From assembly GCA_002256205.1 (NCBI GenBank), contig NKIW01000003.1, positions 124,001 through 188,000 on the forward strand: a stretch of 64,000 nt of DNA, given 5' to 3'. The first letter of the stretch is position 1; every line of letters starts with the position of its first letter. Origin of the DNA: Rhizobiales bacterium PAR1 (GTDB lineage: Bacteria > Pseudomonadota > Alphaproteobacteria > Rhizobiales > Beijerinckiaceae). This document shows positions 55,309 to 64,000 of the stretch, piece by piece. The notes beneath the pieces were generated by a model. That model searched no databases. It saw only the letters and a list, made by a program, of their open reading frames with translations, and had not been told where the DNA came from. Position numbers and translations under genes: made by a program.

Positions 55309-56205
55309 TTATGTCGGGGTGCAGGTCTCGATGAAGGCCCGGATCGCCTCGATAGTCGGCGTATCTTCGAGCAACGGTGCATGGCCCTCATAGGACACCT
55401 CATGCAGGCGGGCATTCGGATGTCGGGCGACCATCTCCTCGGCGGTTTTGCGCGAGAAGAGATCGCTGAGTTCGCCGCGAATGACCAACATCGGCGCGAT
55501 GTTCAGCGTCGCAAACTGCGGCCAGAGGTCGGGCATCGGCTTTTCGAGATCAAGATCGGCGAGGGGGCGCATCAGATTGGCGTCGTAGCGAGGGACGAGC
55601 TTGCCAGCTTTTTCAACCCAGGTGCGCCGCGCATAGCGCTCCCACGCCTCGGAGGGGAGATTGGTGAAATGCGTGCCGAACACGTTTTTCAGCGTCGCTA
55701 CACCCTCGGCGAAGCTCTTTGGAAGCGGGAGCTTCCCGACATAACCGCGAATGCGCGCAAGGCCGCGCGCCTCGATCACCGGGCCGATATCGTTGAGGAT
55801 CACGCCGGCAATAACCTCGGGGCGGACGATTCCCATCAGCGCGGTGAGGAGCCCGCCGCGCGAGGTGCCAAGAAAAATCGCCTGGCTGATCCCGAGCGCG
55901 ATAATCACGTTCTGGAGATCATCCAGTTCCACGGTCAGATCATAGTTCTTCCAGTTAGGATCATAATCCGAGCCCCCGCGCCCGCGACTGTCGAGCGCGA
56001 CAACCCAACGGTTGCCACCTTCCGCAATGGCGCGACCCACGGCATCAAAATCATCGACATTGCGGGAAAGGCCCGGCAGACAGATCACCGGAAGGGCCGT
56101 GCCTGCGCGGTTGCCGATGTGATGGACATGAAGCCGGAGGCCATCCTTCGCCGTCACATAAAGGCTCTGCCAATCGCTGGCGGGTGCTGAAGTCATGTCC
56201 GGCAT
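55309..56205 (-). CDS. Alpha/beta-hydrolase
   Basis: A 298-residue cytoplasmic hydrolase. The nucleophile elbow is GTSRGG (Ser at about 113). The oxyanion and core strands are VICLPGLSRNVDDFDAVG and WVVALDSRGRGGSDYD. The acid and His are likely in LVIRGELSDLFS and YEGHAPLLED. The substrate is unknown; relatives are esterases and epoxide hydrolases. It is divergent from dapA across 158 bp. Confidence 0.92.
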   Translation of the reverse strand: MPDMTSAPASDWQSLYVTAKDGLRLHVHHIGNRAGTALPVICLPGLSRNVDDFDAVGRAIAEGGNRWVVALDSRGRGGSDYDPNWKNYDLTVELDDLQNVIIALGISQAIFLGTSRGGLLTALMGIVRPEVIAGVILNDIGPVIEARGLARIRGYVGKLPLPKSFAEGVATLKNVFGTHFTNLPSEAWERYARRTWVEKAGKLVPRYDANLMRPLADLDLEKPMPDLWPQFATLNIAPMLVIRGELSDLFSRKTAEEMVARHPNARLHEVSYEGHAPLLEDTPTIEAIRAFIETCTPT

Positions 56206-56363
56206 CAGGGCTCTCCGAAAGATCGCCTCTCTTTTACCCGTTGCAGCGGGGCTGACAATCGCGCTTTCGGCCCATTCCCATCGCCCCTGTTGACGCGGGG
56301 CCGGAATGAAGGGAAAAGCATCGTTCCGGCAATTTCCTGCCGTGCAACCCTTCGGAAAAGACC

Positions 56364-57266
56364 ATGACCAAGTCTGCCTCTGCCGCCCGTTTCCGTGGAT
56401 CGCTCACCGCGCTGGTGACGCCGTTCAAAAACGGGGCGCCGGACGAGGCCTCCTTCCGCAGCCACGTCGCCTGGCAGATCGCCGAGGGCACGATGGGCCT
56501 CGTCCCGGTTGGTACGACGGGCGAGAGCCCGACGCTCAGCCATGAGGAGCACAAGAAGGTCGTGGAATGGTGTATCGCCGAGGCGGCCGGCCGCGTGCCG
56601 GTGATGGCGGGCGCGGGCTCGAACAACACGGCGGAAGCGATTGATTTGGCGCGTCATGGCGAGAAGGCCGGCGCCGAAGGGCTGCTGGTTGTCACGCCTT
56701 ATTACAACAAGCCGACGCAGGAAGGGCTCTATCAGCACTTCAAGGCGATCAACGACGCCGTAGGCATTCCGATCTTCATCTACAACATCCCGCCACGCTC
56801 GGTGGTCGATATGTCGAACGAGACGATGGCGCGGCTCTATGAACTGAAGAACATCGTCGGCGTGAAGGATGCGACGGGCAATATCGCCCGTGTGTCGCAG
56901 CAGCGTGCCATCGTCGGCAAGGATTTCATCCAGCTCTCGGGCGAGGATATGACGGCACTGGCCTATAACTCTGCGGGCGGCACCGGCTGCATCTCGGTGG
57001 TTTCAAACGTTGCGCCGCGCCTCTGCGCCGACCTTCAGAACGCCTGCCTCGCGGGCGATTACGCCAAGGCCTTGGCGGTGCAGGATCGCCTGATACCACT
57101 GCACGACGCGATCTTTAAGGAGCCGGGTCTTGCCGGCGCCAAGCATGGCCTCAAGCTTCTCGGGCGTATGAGTGAGGAAATTCGCCTTCCACTGCTCAGC
57201 GTTCAGCAGGATTCCACCAAAGCCGCAATCCGTGCAGCGATGGTCCATGCCGGCCTGTTGAACTAA
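56364..57266 (+). CDS. dapA: 4-hydroxy-tetrahydrodipicolinate synthase
   Basis: First committed step of lysine/diaminopimelate synthesis, condensing pyruvate with aspartate semialdehyde. The 300 residues are slightly longer than the usual 292 because of an N-terminal extension. Markers are [22 protein letters not shown], the Tyr in [11 protein letters not shown] and the Schiff-base Lys in [11 protein letters not shown] 56364 is chosen, although it has only a weak site. It is followed by a PaiB-like gene and smpB on the same strand. Confidence 0.96.
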   Translation: MTKSASAARFRGSLTALVTPFKNGAPDEASFRSHVAWQIAEGTMGLVPVGTTGESPTLSHEEHKKVVEWCIAEAAGRVPVMAGAGSNNTAEAIDLARHGEKAGAEGLLVVTPYYNKPTQEGLYQHFKAINDAVGIPIFIYNIPPRSVVDMSNETMARLYELKNIVGVKDATGNIARVSQQRAIVGKDFIQLSGEDMTALAYNSAGGTGCISVVSNVAPRLCADLQNACLAGDYAKALAVQDRLIPLHDAIFKEPGLAGAKHGLKLLGRMSEEIRLPLLSVQQDSTKAAIRAAMVHAGLLN

Positions 57267-57285
57267 GCCTGAAAATCCGGCTTAG
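57263..57285 (+). other. Hairpin across the dapA stop
   Basis: CTAAGCC (57263-57269) pairs with GGCTTAG (57279-57285); the stem includes the dapA TAA. No T-run follows. It could stabilise the dapA message or lower read-through into the next gene. Confidence 0.45.
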
Positions 57286-57290
57286 CGCAG

Positions 57291-57932
57291 ATGTATGAGC
57301 CTCAACACTTCAAGCTCGAAGATCAGGAAACGCTTTTCGCGGTGATCCGCGCGAACCCATTGGCGATACTGATCACCAACGGCCCGGGTGGCCTGATGGC
57401 TAACCCGATCCCCTTCCTGATCGCGAAAAACGCGGCAGGCGAAGATGTTCTGCGTGCGCATCTCGCCCGGCCAAATCCGCAATGGCGCGAGTTGGCCGAC
57501 GGCGAAGTTCTTGTCGTGTTTCAAGGGGGCGATCATTACGTTACGCCCGGTTGGTATGCGACTAAACGCGAAACCGGCAAGGTCGTCCCGACATGGAATT
57601 ACGTGCACATTCAGGTGCGCGGCCGTGCCAGCGTGCAGGACAACGCCGAATTCGTTCGTGCACAGATAGAGGCCCTCACCGATCAACAGGAGATGTCGCG
57701 CGCTGAGGCGTGGGCCGTTTCCGATGGGCCGGAAGCCTTTATTACGGCGCAAATGCGTGGCATTGTCGGCATCGAAATCGCGATCGATTCAATCTCGGGC
57801 AAATTCAAGCTGAGCCAGAACCGCAACGAGGCGGATCGACAAGGGGTTGTTTCGGGGCTGGCCCTTGAAGCAAATGCCGCGGGCCCCGCGATGGCCAACA
57901 CGATGCAGAGATTTAGTAAACCGATATCATGA
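57291..57932 (+). CDS. PaiB-like FMN-binding protein
   Basis: A 213-residue protein of the FMN-binding, pyridoxamine-oxidase-like PaiB family. The opening [20 protein letters not shown] and the barrel with ATLVTN-type [18 protein letters not shown] are typical, as is [12 protein letters not shown]. Members were first called negative regulators of sporulation and protease genes, but act more probably as flavin or heme-binding enzymes. The start is 25 nt after dapA. It ends in a 4-nt overlap with smpB. Confidence 0.9.
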   Translation: MYEPQHFKLEDQETLFAVIRANPLAILITNGPGGLMANPIPFLIAKNAAGEDVLRAHLARPNPQWRELADGEVLVVFQGGDHYVTPGWYATKRETGKVVPTWNYVHIQVRGRASVQDNAEFVRAQIEALTDQQEMSRAEAWAVSDGPEAFITAQMRGIVGIEIAIDSISGKFKLSQNRNEADRQGVVSGLALEANAAGPAMANTMQRFSKPIS

Positions 57933-58405
57933 GTGCCGCCCGCAACGAGGACCGCTACAAGATCGCGGCAGAAAACCGCAAGGCGCGCTTCAATTTCGAG
58001 ATTCTCGATGTCATTGAGGCTGGCATCATGCTCACCGGCACCGAGGTCAAATCGCTGCGTGGTGGCAAGGCGACAATCGGCGACAGCTATGCCTCGATCG
58101 AAAATGGCGAGTTGTTTCTCGTCAATTCCTACATCCCGGAATATTTGCAGGCCAACCGCTTCAACCATGTGCCGAAGCGCCCGCGCAAGCTGCTGGTCCA
58201 TGCGCGCCAGCTCGCCAAACTCGCGCAGGGCGTCGAACGCGAAGGTATGACGATCGTGCCGCTCAAGGTCTTCTTCAACGAGAAGGGGCGCGCGAAGGTC
58301 GAGATCGCGGTGGCGCGCGGCAAGAAGCTGCATGACAAGCGCGAGACCGAGAAAAAACGCGACTGGCAGCGCGAGCAAGGCCGCATCATGCGGGACAGAG
58401 GCTAG
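57929..58405 (+). CDS. smpB: SsrA-binding protein
   Basis: RNA-binding partner of tmRNA in rescue of stalled ribosomes. The 158-residue length is normal. Conserved segments are [36 protein letters not shown] and [11 protein letters not shown], with the basic C-terminal tail [20 protein letters not shown] that follows the mRNA path. ATG 57929 overlaps the stop of the PaiB-like gene by 4 nt, so the two are translationally coupled. tmRNA itself was not seen in the window. Confidence 0.97.
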   Translation: MSAARNEDRYKIAAENRKARFNFEILDVIEAGIMLTGTEVKSLRGGKATIGDSYASIENGELFLVNSYIPEYLQANRFNHVPKRPRKLLVHARQLAKLAQGVEREGMTIVPLKVFFNEKGRAKVEIAVARGKKLHDKRETEKKRDWQREQGRIMRDRG

Positions 58406-58407
58406 CT

Positions 58408-59040
58408 CTAGCTGAGCCGCGCCCGGATATCCGCAAAAACCGCCCGGAACATCGCCTCTGTAAGCACGCCCGTGTTGGTGTTGTAACGCGAGCAATGGTA
58501 GCTTGATACCAGCGTCACGCCACCGACCTTCTGCGCCTTGCCATGCCCGAAGGGCGCCTGTGAAAGCTTCGCGCCGAGCGCCCGCACGGTCGAATCATGG
58601 GCGATGCGGCCGAGTACCATCACGACCGTGAGGTTTCGCATTTCGCGGATCGTTTCGCTCAGGAAACTACGGCAAGTCACGATTTCCGCGCCGACCGGCT
58701 TGTTTTCCGGCGGCACGCAGCGCACCGCATTGGTGATCCGGCAGTCGTGGAGCGTGAGGCCGTCGTCCTTGTGCTCGGCATAGGTGCCGCTCGCAAAGCC
58801 GAAGTCCGCCAGCGTCGCATAGAGGAGGTCACCGGCGTAATCACCCGTGAAGGGCCGCCCGGTGGCATTCGCGCCGCGTAAGCCCGGCGCGAGCCCGACA
58901 ATCAACAGCCGCGCATCGGCGGCGCCGAAGCTGGAGACCGGGGCGTTATGCCACAGGGGTTCGCGCCCTCGCCACGCGTCGCGGAACGCCGCAAGACGTG
59001 GGCAGAGCACGCAATCCCGGTCAGGATTCGTTTTTGACAT
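58408..59040 (-). CDS. Uracil-DNA glycosylase family 5 (UDGb-type)
   Basis: A 210-residue DNA-repair enzyme that removes uracil and perhaps other deaminated bases. Motif A is GLAPGLRGANATGRPFTGD, typical of the family 4/5 branch. Four cysteines for a [4Fe-4S] cluster are visible (CVLC, NAVRC, TCRSF). Motif B lies in SYHCSRYNTNTG. It begins 5 nt after the stop of the NYN gene, so both are read from one message. Confidence 0.93.
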   Translation of the reverse strand: MSKTNPDRDCVLCPRLAAFRDAWRGREPLWHNAPVSSFGAADARLLIVGLAPGLRGANATGRPFTGDYAGDLLYATLADFGFASGTYAEHKDDGLTLHDCRITNAVRCVPPENKPVGAEIVTCRSFLSETIREMRNLTVVMVLGRIAHDSTVRALGAKLSQAPFGHGKAQKVGGVTLVSSYHCSRYNTNTGVLTEAMFRAVFADIRARLS

Positions 59041-59045
59041 CTGAA

Positions 59046-59693
59046 TCAGGCGTCGTCGCGATCCCGGGTCGGGCGTGCAGGGGCTGTCGCAGGCTTTTCC
59101 AGGAAGGCCGGCATGGCGCCACGGGCGTCGGGTTTCGCGTCGGTGCGGAATTCGCGCGGCGCACGCTCGCCCGGGTCACGACCGATTCGCGCCTGAAGGT
59201 CCGCGAGATCGAGGAAAACATCGGCCTGACGGCGCAGATCATCGGCAATCATCGGCGGCTGGGTCGAAACGGTGGAAATCACCGAGACGCGCACGCCCTT
59301 GCGCTGCATCGCTTCCACGAGGCTACGAAAGTCACCATCACCCGAGAAAAGGACCATGTGATCGATGAACGGCGCGAGTTCCATGGCATCGATCGCAAGC
59401 TCAATGTCCATGTTGCCCTTCACCTTACGGCGGCCCATGGCATCGGTGAATTCCTTCACCGGCTTGGTCACAACAGCATAACCATTGTAATCCAACCAAT
59501 CGATTAGCGGACGAATTGAAGAATATTCCTGATCTTCAATCAGTGCGGTATAGTAAAATGCACGAACAAGGTAGCCCTTGGTGTTGTATTCTTTCAAAAG
59601 GCGACGGTAATCGATGTCGAACCCGAGAGATTTTGAGGTTGCATAAAGATTTGCACCGTCAATGAAGAGCGCAATACGTTCCATTTGCTGCAT
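59046..59693 (-). CDS. NYN-domain (LabA/PIN-like) nuclease
   Basis: A 215-residue PIN-like protein. The first acidic patch is IALFIDGANLYAT. GNMDIELAIDAMEL and VLFSGDGDFRSLVEAM give the other acidic residues, and GVRVSVISTVSTQPP completes the fold. NYN proteins are predicted RNases or tRNA-processing enzymes. ATG 59693 has AGGA 8 nt upstream. The first third of the gene (59465-59700) is only about 40% GC with GAA, GCA, ATT and TTT codons, unlike the rest. The C-terminal tail is Pro/Ala-rich and unstructured. Confidence 0.9.
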   Translation of the reverse strand: MQQMERIALFIDGANLYATSKSLGFDIDYRRLLKEYNTKGYLVRAFYYTALIEDQEYSSIRPLIDWLDYNGYAVVTKPVKEFTDAMGRRKVKGNMDIELAIDAMELAPFIDHMVLFSGDGDFRSLVEAMQRKGVRVSVISTVSTQPPMIADDLRRQADVFLDLADLQARIGRDPGERAPREFRTDAKPDARGAMPAFLEKPATAPARPTRDRDDA

Positions 59694-60063
59694 TTTTAAT
59701 ATCCTGTTTCGCCGGGGTGCGAGGTGTTGTTGCCCCAAAAAATCAAAAGCGGAAGTCGGGAGGGTTCGAAGGGGTAGTTGAACGGCCAAGCTTGCCAGCG
59801 ACCGTCAGCCTGTCATGCACACGCGGGCTGAAATCCGCAAGGTGCGCTCCAGTAGCAAATTCGAATATACTGCCCGCGCGTGAAGCTCAAGCCCGTTTGA
59901 ATACAAAATATATTCCGAAATCGGGCGTTAGCGTCCCGACCGGCGGCCTGCCGGTAGGGTGGTCTGGCATTCTGCCAATGATACAGGTTGAAGCGGCGGG
60001 GGAGATCGTGTATCAGCCCACTCTTCCATGGAATTTACGGCAATTTGAAGGAGCGTGTCGAAC
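59694..60063. other. Intergenic region between NYN gene and rpoZ
   Basis: This 370-bp gap holds divergent promoters. CCC-G-ACCGGC / GCCGGT-A-GGG (59935-59959) is a strong hairpin about 100 nt before rpoZ, without a T-run. The 59860-59930 part is AT-rich. An open frame on the plus strand (59717-60076) overlaps the rpoZ start and has no recognisable content, so I do not count it as a gene. Confidence 0.5.
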
Positions 60064-60468
60064 ATGGCTCGCGTAACCGTCGAAGATTGCGTCGACAAGG
60101 TCGATAACCGTTTCGAGCTCGTGCTGCTGGCCAGCCACCGCGCCCGGATGCTTTCGAGTGGCGCCGCGCCGCTTGTGCAGCGTGATCGCGATAAAAACCC
60201 GGTCGTCGCTCTCCGCGAGATCGCAGACGAGCGCCTTGCGCCCGGCGATCTGAAGGAAGACTTCATCCATTCGCTCCAGAAGTTTGTCGAAGTCGACGAG
60301 CCGGAACCCGAAGCGGTGCCGCGTCTTCCGGGCTCCAGCGCCTCGCAGTCGACCACCGTGTCGAACGTCGATGACAGTGAGGTCGCCTTCGACCGTATGT
60401 CGGAAGATGACCTCCTGCGTGGCCTCGATGGTCTCGTGGCGCCGAAGGAAACCGACGACGAGGATTGA
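60064..60468 (+). CDS. rpoZ: RNA polymerase omega subunit
   Basis: Small RNA-polymerase subunit of 134 residues that binds beta' and contributes to ppGpp sensing. The conserved N terminus [20 protein letters not shown] and [10 protein letters not shown] are clear, with [14 protein letters not shown]. The acidic C-terminal extension is typical of alphaproteobacteria. ATG 60064 has GGAG upstream; a start at 60055 adds three residues. It lies next to rsh, the usual pairing. Confidence 0.96.
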   Translation: MARVTVEDCVDKVDNRFELVLLASHRARMLSSGAAPLVQRDRDKNPVVALREIADERLAPGDLKEDFIHSLQKFVEVDEPEPEAVPRLPGSSASQSTTVSNVDDSEVAFDRMSEDDLLRGLDGLVAPKETDDED

Positions 60469-60536
60469 TATCGTCCTCGTCATGCTCACACGGTCGATTG
60501 ACCGTTGCGCAGCGGATTTTTGCTGACATACTGATC

Positions 60537-60567
60537 AAGGCGGCGCCACCAACGGGCCGCCTTTTTT
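60537..60567 (+). terminator. Intrinsic terminator after rpoZ
   Basis: AAGGCGGC (60537-60544) pairs with GCCGCCTT (60556-60563), followed by further T residues, before the rsh start. Confidence 0.88.
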
Positions 60568-60639
60568 CGTCGCTGGACGTTCCGGGCGCTGACAGGATCA
60601 GGGCGCGGAACTCCGGGCAGTGAGCGGGTATTCACGCGC

Positions 60640-62844
60640 ATGATGCGCCAATTTGAACTGGTTGAGCGGGTGAAACGCTATCACCCGGATGCGAACGAGG
60701 ACTTGCTCAACCGCGCCTATGTCTACGCGATGAAGGCCCATGGCTCGCAAAAGCGGGCATCAGGCGACCCATATTTCACGCATCCGCTCGAAGTTGCGGC
60801 GATTCTCACTGATCTCCACGTTGATGACCAGACCATCGCGGCCGCGATCCTGCACGATACCATCGAGGATACCGGCACAACGCGGGAAGACATTGCCTCG
60901 CGCTTTGGCGAGAACATTGCTGATCTGGTCGACGGCCTCACCAAGATCAAGAAGCTCGATCTCGTCTCAAAGAAGGCGGCGCAGGCAGAAAACCTGAGAA
61001 AGTTGCTGCTCGCGGTTGCGGCGGATGCGCGCGTGCTTCTGGTCAAGCTCGCGGACCGCCTCCACAACATGCGTACACTGCACTTTGTCCCGCCGGACAA
61101 GCGTGCTCGCATCGCCGAGGAAACGCTGGAGATCTACGCACCGCTTGCAGGCCGGATCGGTATGCAGGACATGCGCGAGGAGCTGGAGGATATCTGCTTC
61201 CGCGTGCTCAGCCCCGATGCCCACCTGATGATGACCAAGCGGCTCAACACGCTCAAAGAGCGTGCCGGAGGCCTCATCCAGATCATCGAGAAAGATCTGA
61301 AAGCCAAGCTCGTCGCCAATGGCATTCCCGGCGAAATCAAGGGACGCGAGAAGCGTGTTTACTCAATCTGGCGCAAGACAGAGCGGAAGAGCATCTCCTT
61401 CGAGCAGCTCTCAGATATCTTCGGCTTCCGCGTTGTCGTCACGACGATGGACGATTGCTATCGCGCGCTCGGCATTATCCATCAGGCGTGGCCCTTCGTG
61501 CCGGGGCGCTTCAAGGATTACATCTCGACCCCGAAGCAGAACGATTACCGTTCGGTTCACACCACGGTTGTCGGGCCGAAGCACCAGCGCGTCGAGCTGC
61601 AAATTCGCACACGGGATATGGATGCCGTGGCAGAGTTCGGCATTGCGGCCCACGCCGCCTATAAGGAAGGGCGCACAGCCGCCGGCGCGGACGCCAAGGG
61701 GGGCGGCGAATCCAATGCTTATCGCTGGCTTCGGCGCACCATCGAGCTTCTGGCGGAGGGCGATAACCCGGAAGAATTCCTCGAGCATACCAAGCTCGAA
61801 CTGTTTCAGGATCAGGTCTTCTGTTTCACGCCGAAGGGCCTGCTGATCGCGTTGCCGCGCAACGCCACGCCAATTGATTTTGCCTATGCCGTCCACACCG
61901 ATATCGGCAACAACGCCGTCGGGTGTCGGATCAACGGGCGCAACTCGCCGCTGATTTCCGAGCTTCAGAACGGAGATGAGGTCGAGATTCTGACCACAGA
62001 AGGTCAAGTGCCGCCTTCCGCCTGGGAGAGCATGGTCCGCACTGGCAAGGCCCGCGCGGCGATCCGCCGGGCAACGCGTGAGGCGGTCAGGAAGCAGTTC
62101 GTTGGCCTCGGGCGGCGCATTGTCGAGCGCGCCTTCGTGCGGGCCGAAAAGAAATTTTCCGAAGATAAGCTCGTCGCAGCCCTGCCGCGTCTGGCTCGCG
62201 CCACACTCGATGATGTGCTGACCGCCGTCGGGCGCGGTGAGATGTATTCGGGCGATGTTATCAAGGCGGTTTTCCCGGATTTCCGCGAAGAGGTCGCCAA
62301 GGCGGCTGCACCCGGAACCGGTGCCGGCTGGTTTGGCGTACAGGGTGCCGAAAAGCTCAAGTTCAAGGTGCCGGGGCAGGAATCTAATGCCGGTTCGATC
62401 CCGATCCGGGGCCTTTCTGATGATCTTCCCGTGCGCTTTGCGCCTAACGGCGGCGCCGTGCCGGGGGATCGCATCGTCGGCATTCTGACGCCGGGCGAGG
62501 GGATCACGATCTACCCGATCCAGTCACCGGCGCTGATGGCCTATGACGAGGAACCGTGGCGCTGGCTCGATGTCCGGTGGGATGTTGACGAGCATGATCC
62601 GCGCCGCTTCTGGGCGCAGCTTGTCGTCTCGGTGATCAACGAGCCGGGCAGTCTGGCTGAAATCGCGCGCGTGATCGCGGATACCGATGCCAACATCGAC
62701 AATATCGCGATGCGCGCGAAAACGGCGGATTTCCGTGAGATGATCCTCGATATCGAGGTCTGGGATCTCAAGCATCTCAACGCGATCCGCTCCGAACTCA
62801 AGGCCAAACCCATGGTCAACAGTGTCGAACGCGTGATCGAATAG
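60640..62844 (+). CDS. rsh: Bifunctional (p)ppGpp synthetase/hydrolase
   Basis: The single long RelA/SpoT homologue of alphaproteobacteria, 734 residues. The HD hydrolase domain has YFTHPLEVA and HDTIEDT. The synthetase domain includes FGFRVVV and NDYRSVHTTVVGP. TGS (IDFAYAVHTDIG), a conserved-cysteine/helical region and a C-terminal ACT domain (VSVINEPGSLAEIARVIAD) follow. It mediates the stringent response. A terminator separates it from rpoZ, so it should have its own promoter. ATG 60640 or ATG 60643. Confidence 0.96.
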   Translation: MMRQFELVERVKRYHPDANEDLLNRAYVYAMKAHGSQKRASGDPYFTHPLEVAAILTDLHVDDQTIAAAILHDTIEDTGTTREDIASRFGENIADLVDGLTKIKKLDLVSKKAAQAENLRKLLLAVAADARVLLVKLADRLHNMRTLHFVPPDKRARIAEETLEIYAPLAGRIGMQDMREELEDICFRVLSPDAHLMMTKRLNTLKERAGGLIQIIEKDLKAKLVANGIPGEIKGREKRVYSIWRKTERKSISFEQLSDIFGFRVVVTTMDDCYRALGIIHQAWPFVPGRFKDYISTPKQNDYRSVHTTVVGPKHQRVELQIRTRDMDAVAEFGIAAHAAYKEGRTAAGADAKGGGESNAYRWLRRTIELLAEGDNPEEFLEHTKLELFQDQVFCFTPKGLLIALPRNATPIDFAYAVHTDIGNNAVGCRINGRNSPLISELQNGDEVEILTTEGQVPPSAWESMVRTGKARAAIRRATREAVRKQFVGLGRRIVERAFVRAEKKFSEDKLVAALPRLARATLDDVLTAVGRGEMYSGDVIKAVFPDFREEVAKAAAPGTGAGWFGVQGAEKLKFKVPGQESNAGSIPIRGLSDDLPVRFAPNGGAVPGDRIVGILTPGEGITIYPIQSPALMAYDEEPWRWLDVRWDVDEHDPRRFWAQLVVSVINEPGSLAEIARVIADTDANIDNIAMRAKTADFREMILDIEVWDLKHLNAIRSELKAKPMVNSVERVIE

Positions 62845-62864
62845 GCACTCTTCAGGAACCCTAG

Positions 62865-63335
62865 ATGAGCCGTTTTGCCCCGCTGCCGCCGGATATCTAC
62901 GACAGGATGACCGGCCTCGAAATTTTACAAGCCATGGTGCGTGGTGAAATGCCCGGCGCGCCGATTGCGCAGGCGCTCAATTTTTCGCTGGTCGAGGTTG
63001 ATCATGGGCGCGCGGTTTTTGCGGGCGAACCGACGGCGGATTACCTCAATCCGCATGGTTCTGTGCATGGTGGTTGGGCCGCAGCGGTGATGGATTCGGC
63101 GCTCGGCTGCGCCGTTCACACCACGCTGGCGCTTGGCGAGAAATACACCACGGTGGAAATGAAGGTGAATTATCTCCGCCCGATCTTTCCCGGCAAGCCG
63201 GGGCGGCTTATCTGCGAGGGGAAGGTGATCAATCGCGGGCGTACGCTGGCCCTGAGCGAGGCACGGCTTGTCGATCTGGAAGGCCGCGTTTACGCCCATG
63301 GCACGGAAACCTGCATGATTTTTCCCAAAGCATGA
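62865..63335 (+). CDS. PaaI-type hotdog thioesterase
   Basis: A 156-residue hotdog-fold acyl-CoA thioesterase. The helix-sheet signature is NPHGSVHGGWAAAVMDSALG, with the Asn/His/Gly residues of the active loop, and TVEMKVNYLRPI, typical of PaaI/YdiI members. Members hydrolyse aromatic or medium-chain acyl-CoA; the natural substrate is not evident. It begins 20 nt after rsh and precedes pyrE by 37 nt on the same strand. Confidence 0.9.
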   Translation: MSRFAPLPPDIYDRMTGLEILQAMVRGEMPGAPIAQALNFSLVEVDHGRAVFAGEPTADYLNPHGSVHGGWAAAVMDSALGCAVHTTLALGEKYTTVEMKVNYLRPIFPGKPGRLICEGKVINRGRTLALSEARLVDLEGRVYAHGTETCMIFPKA

Positions 63336-63372
63336 TTTTCCCGAAAAGCTAAAAAACGGACGGAGCTGAGAA

Positions 63373-63966
63373 ATGACCAAAGACGAAGTGCTGGCTGTGT
63401 TCCGTGAAGCAGGAGCGCTGCTCGAAGGCCATTTCATCCTCTCTTCGGGGCGCCGCTCGGGCTTTTTCATCCAGAAAATGCGCGTGTTCGAAAATCCGGC
63501 CCGCACCGAGAAGCTCTGCCGCGGCCTTGCCGAGAAGATCGTCGCGCAATTCGGCAAGATCGATGTCGTGGTCTCGCCCGCTGTCGGCGGCATCGTGCCG
63601 GGCTACGAGATTGCTCGTGCACTCGGCGCCCGCGCGCTTTTCGTCGAGCGCGAGGACGGCGAATTCCAGCTCCGGCGTGGCTTCGCGATTGAGCCGGGCG
63701 ACAAGGTGATAGTGATCGAGGACATTATCACCACTGGCCTTTCGGCGCGCGAGTGTATCAACAGCCTCGCGGATCAGCCCGGCACGATCGTCGGCGCCGC
63801 CTGCCTGATTGACCGCTCGGGTGGCAAGGTCAATGTCGGCGTGCCGCTGGTCGCGCTCTGTGAATTCGCGGTGCCGGATTATGATCCTGCCAACCTGCCG
63901 CCGGAACTCGCGGCCCTGCCGCCAACCAAGCCCGGTAGCCGGGGCATTCAGGGTGTGAAGTCATGA
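63373..63966 (+). CDS. pyrE: Orotate phosphoribosyltransferase
   Basis: Makes orotidine 5'-monophosphate from orotate and PRPP in pyrimidine synthesis. The 197 residues contain the PRPP-binding motif [13 protein letters not shown], the [16 protein letters not shown] opening and [17 protein letters not shown], the catalytic loop region. GGAGCTGAG lies before ATG 63373. Its TGA overlaps the ATG of the next gene. Confidence 0.96.
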   Translation: MTKDEVLAVFREAGALLEGHFILSSGRRSGFFIQKMRVFENPARTEKLCRGLAEKIVAQFGKIDVVVSPAVGGIVPGYEIARALGARALFVEREDGEFQLRRGFAIEPGDKVIVIEDIITTGLSARECINSLADQPGTIVGAACLIDRSGGKVNVGVPLVALCEFAVPDYDPANLPPELAALPPTKPGSRGIQGVKS

Positions 63967-64000
63967 CGCTGGATTCCAAGCGGCCAGAGCGTATCCGCCT
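63963..64000 (+). CDS. Start of an unidentified gene, cut by the window end
   Basis: ATG 63963 overlaps the pyrE stop as ATGA. Only about twelve codons are visible ([12 protein letters not shown]), too few to identify the product. It is presumably co-translated with pyrE. Confidence 0.55.
   Translation, partial: MTLDSKRPERIR

Noticed and set aside
59717-60076. A 119-codon plus-strand frame before rpoZ
   Set aside because: Overlaps the rpoZ start in another frame, no family, no ribosome-binding site.
1-64000. CRISPR arrays, insertion sequences or phage genes
   Set aside because: No regularly spaced repeats, transposase, integrase or structural phage proteins were seen on either strand.

Overview
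This 64 kb window is chromosomal DNA from an alphaproteobacterium, most likely of the order Hyphomicrobiales (Rhizobiales). The evidence is a GC-rich genome, a Rhizobiales-type porin, alphaproteobacterial families (DUF2865, DUF2783, DUF2059, soluble MCP-PilZ receptors) and familiar blocks such as rpoZ-rsh-pyrE, rpiA-DUF2059-gor, cysS-GFA-cimA and psd-pssA. The genus cannot be fixed from the sequence alone. I saw no insertion sequence, prophage, CRISPR array or rRNA operon. One tRNA (Val, anticodon CAC) is present.

Layout. 0-5 kb: a DMT-type exporter, a soluble chemoreceptor with a PilZ domain, moaA, a DUF971 protein and an L,D-transpeptidase. 5.4-14.3 kb: tRNA-Val, then a minus-strand operon encoding alpha-2-macroglobulin, PBP1C and a TMEM43-like membrane protein. 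14.5-19.97 kb: a secreted serine-protease-like gene broken by a frameshift, gph, a small secreted protein, rpiA, DUF2059 and glutathione reductase. 20-28.3 kb: iron-type alcohol dehydrogenase, methyltransferase, class II DAHP synthase, envelope proteins, nadE and a short gltX. 28.3-36.1 kb: DUF2865, then an accessory block (MarR regulator, TRAP solute receptor, FAH-family hydrolase, MBL-fold protein, class A flavin monooxygenase, DUF2783) that looks like part of an aromatic-acid pathway and is interrupted by a divergent higBA toxin-antitoxin pair. 36-43 kb: creA, cysS, a zinc GFA protein, an acetyltransferase, cimA and a LOG-family protein. 43-49.6 kb: an Atm1-type ABC exporter, an HBM-type chemoreceptor, and psd-pssA. 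49.9-55.2 kb: envelope genes (major porin, BON/OmpA protein, membrane helix-hairpin-helix protein, MipA). 55-64 kb: alpha/beta hydrolase, dapA, PaiB-like protein, smpB, a uracil-DNA glycosylase with a NYN nuclease, rpoZ, rsh, a thioesterase, pyrE and the first codons of a further gene.

Most of the window is housekeeping DNA. The points most worth a second look are: the A2M-PBP1C-TMEM43 operon; a tract of foreign-looking codon use inside cysS (about 38421-38810) and a similar one at the start of the NYN gene (about 59465-59700); the single-base frameshift in the protease gene at a C4 run (14986-14989); the catabolic block with a perfect MarR-type palindrome, a separate direct repeat and an embedded toxin-antitoxin pair; an MBL protein lacking half of its metal motif; and the coupled BON/OmpA plus membrane HhH pair.
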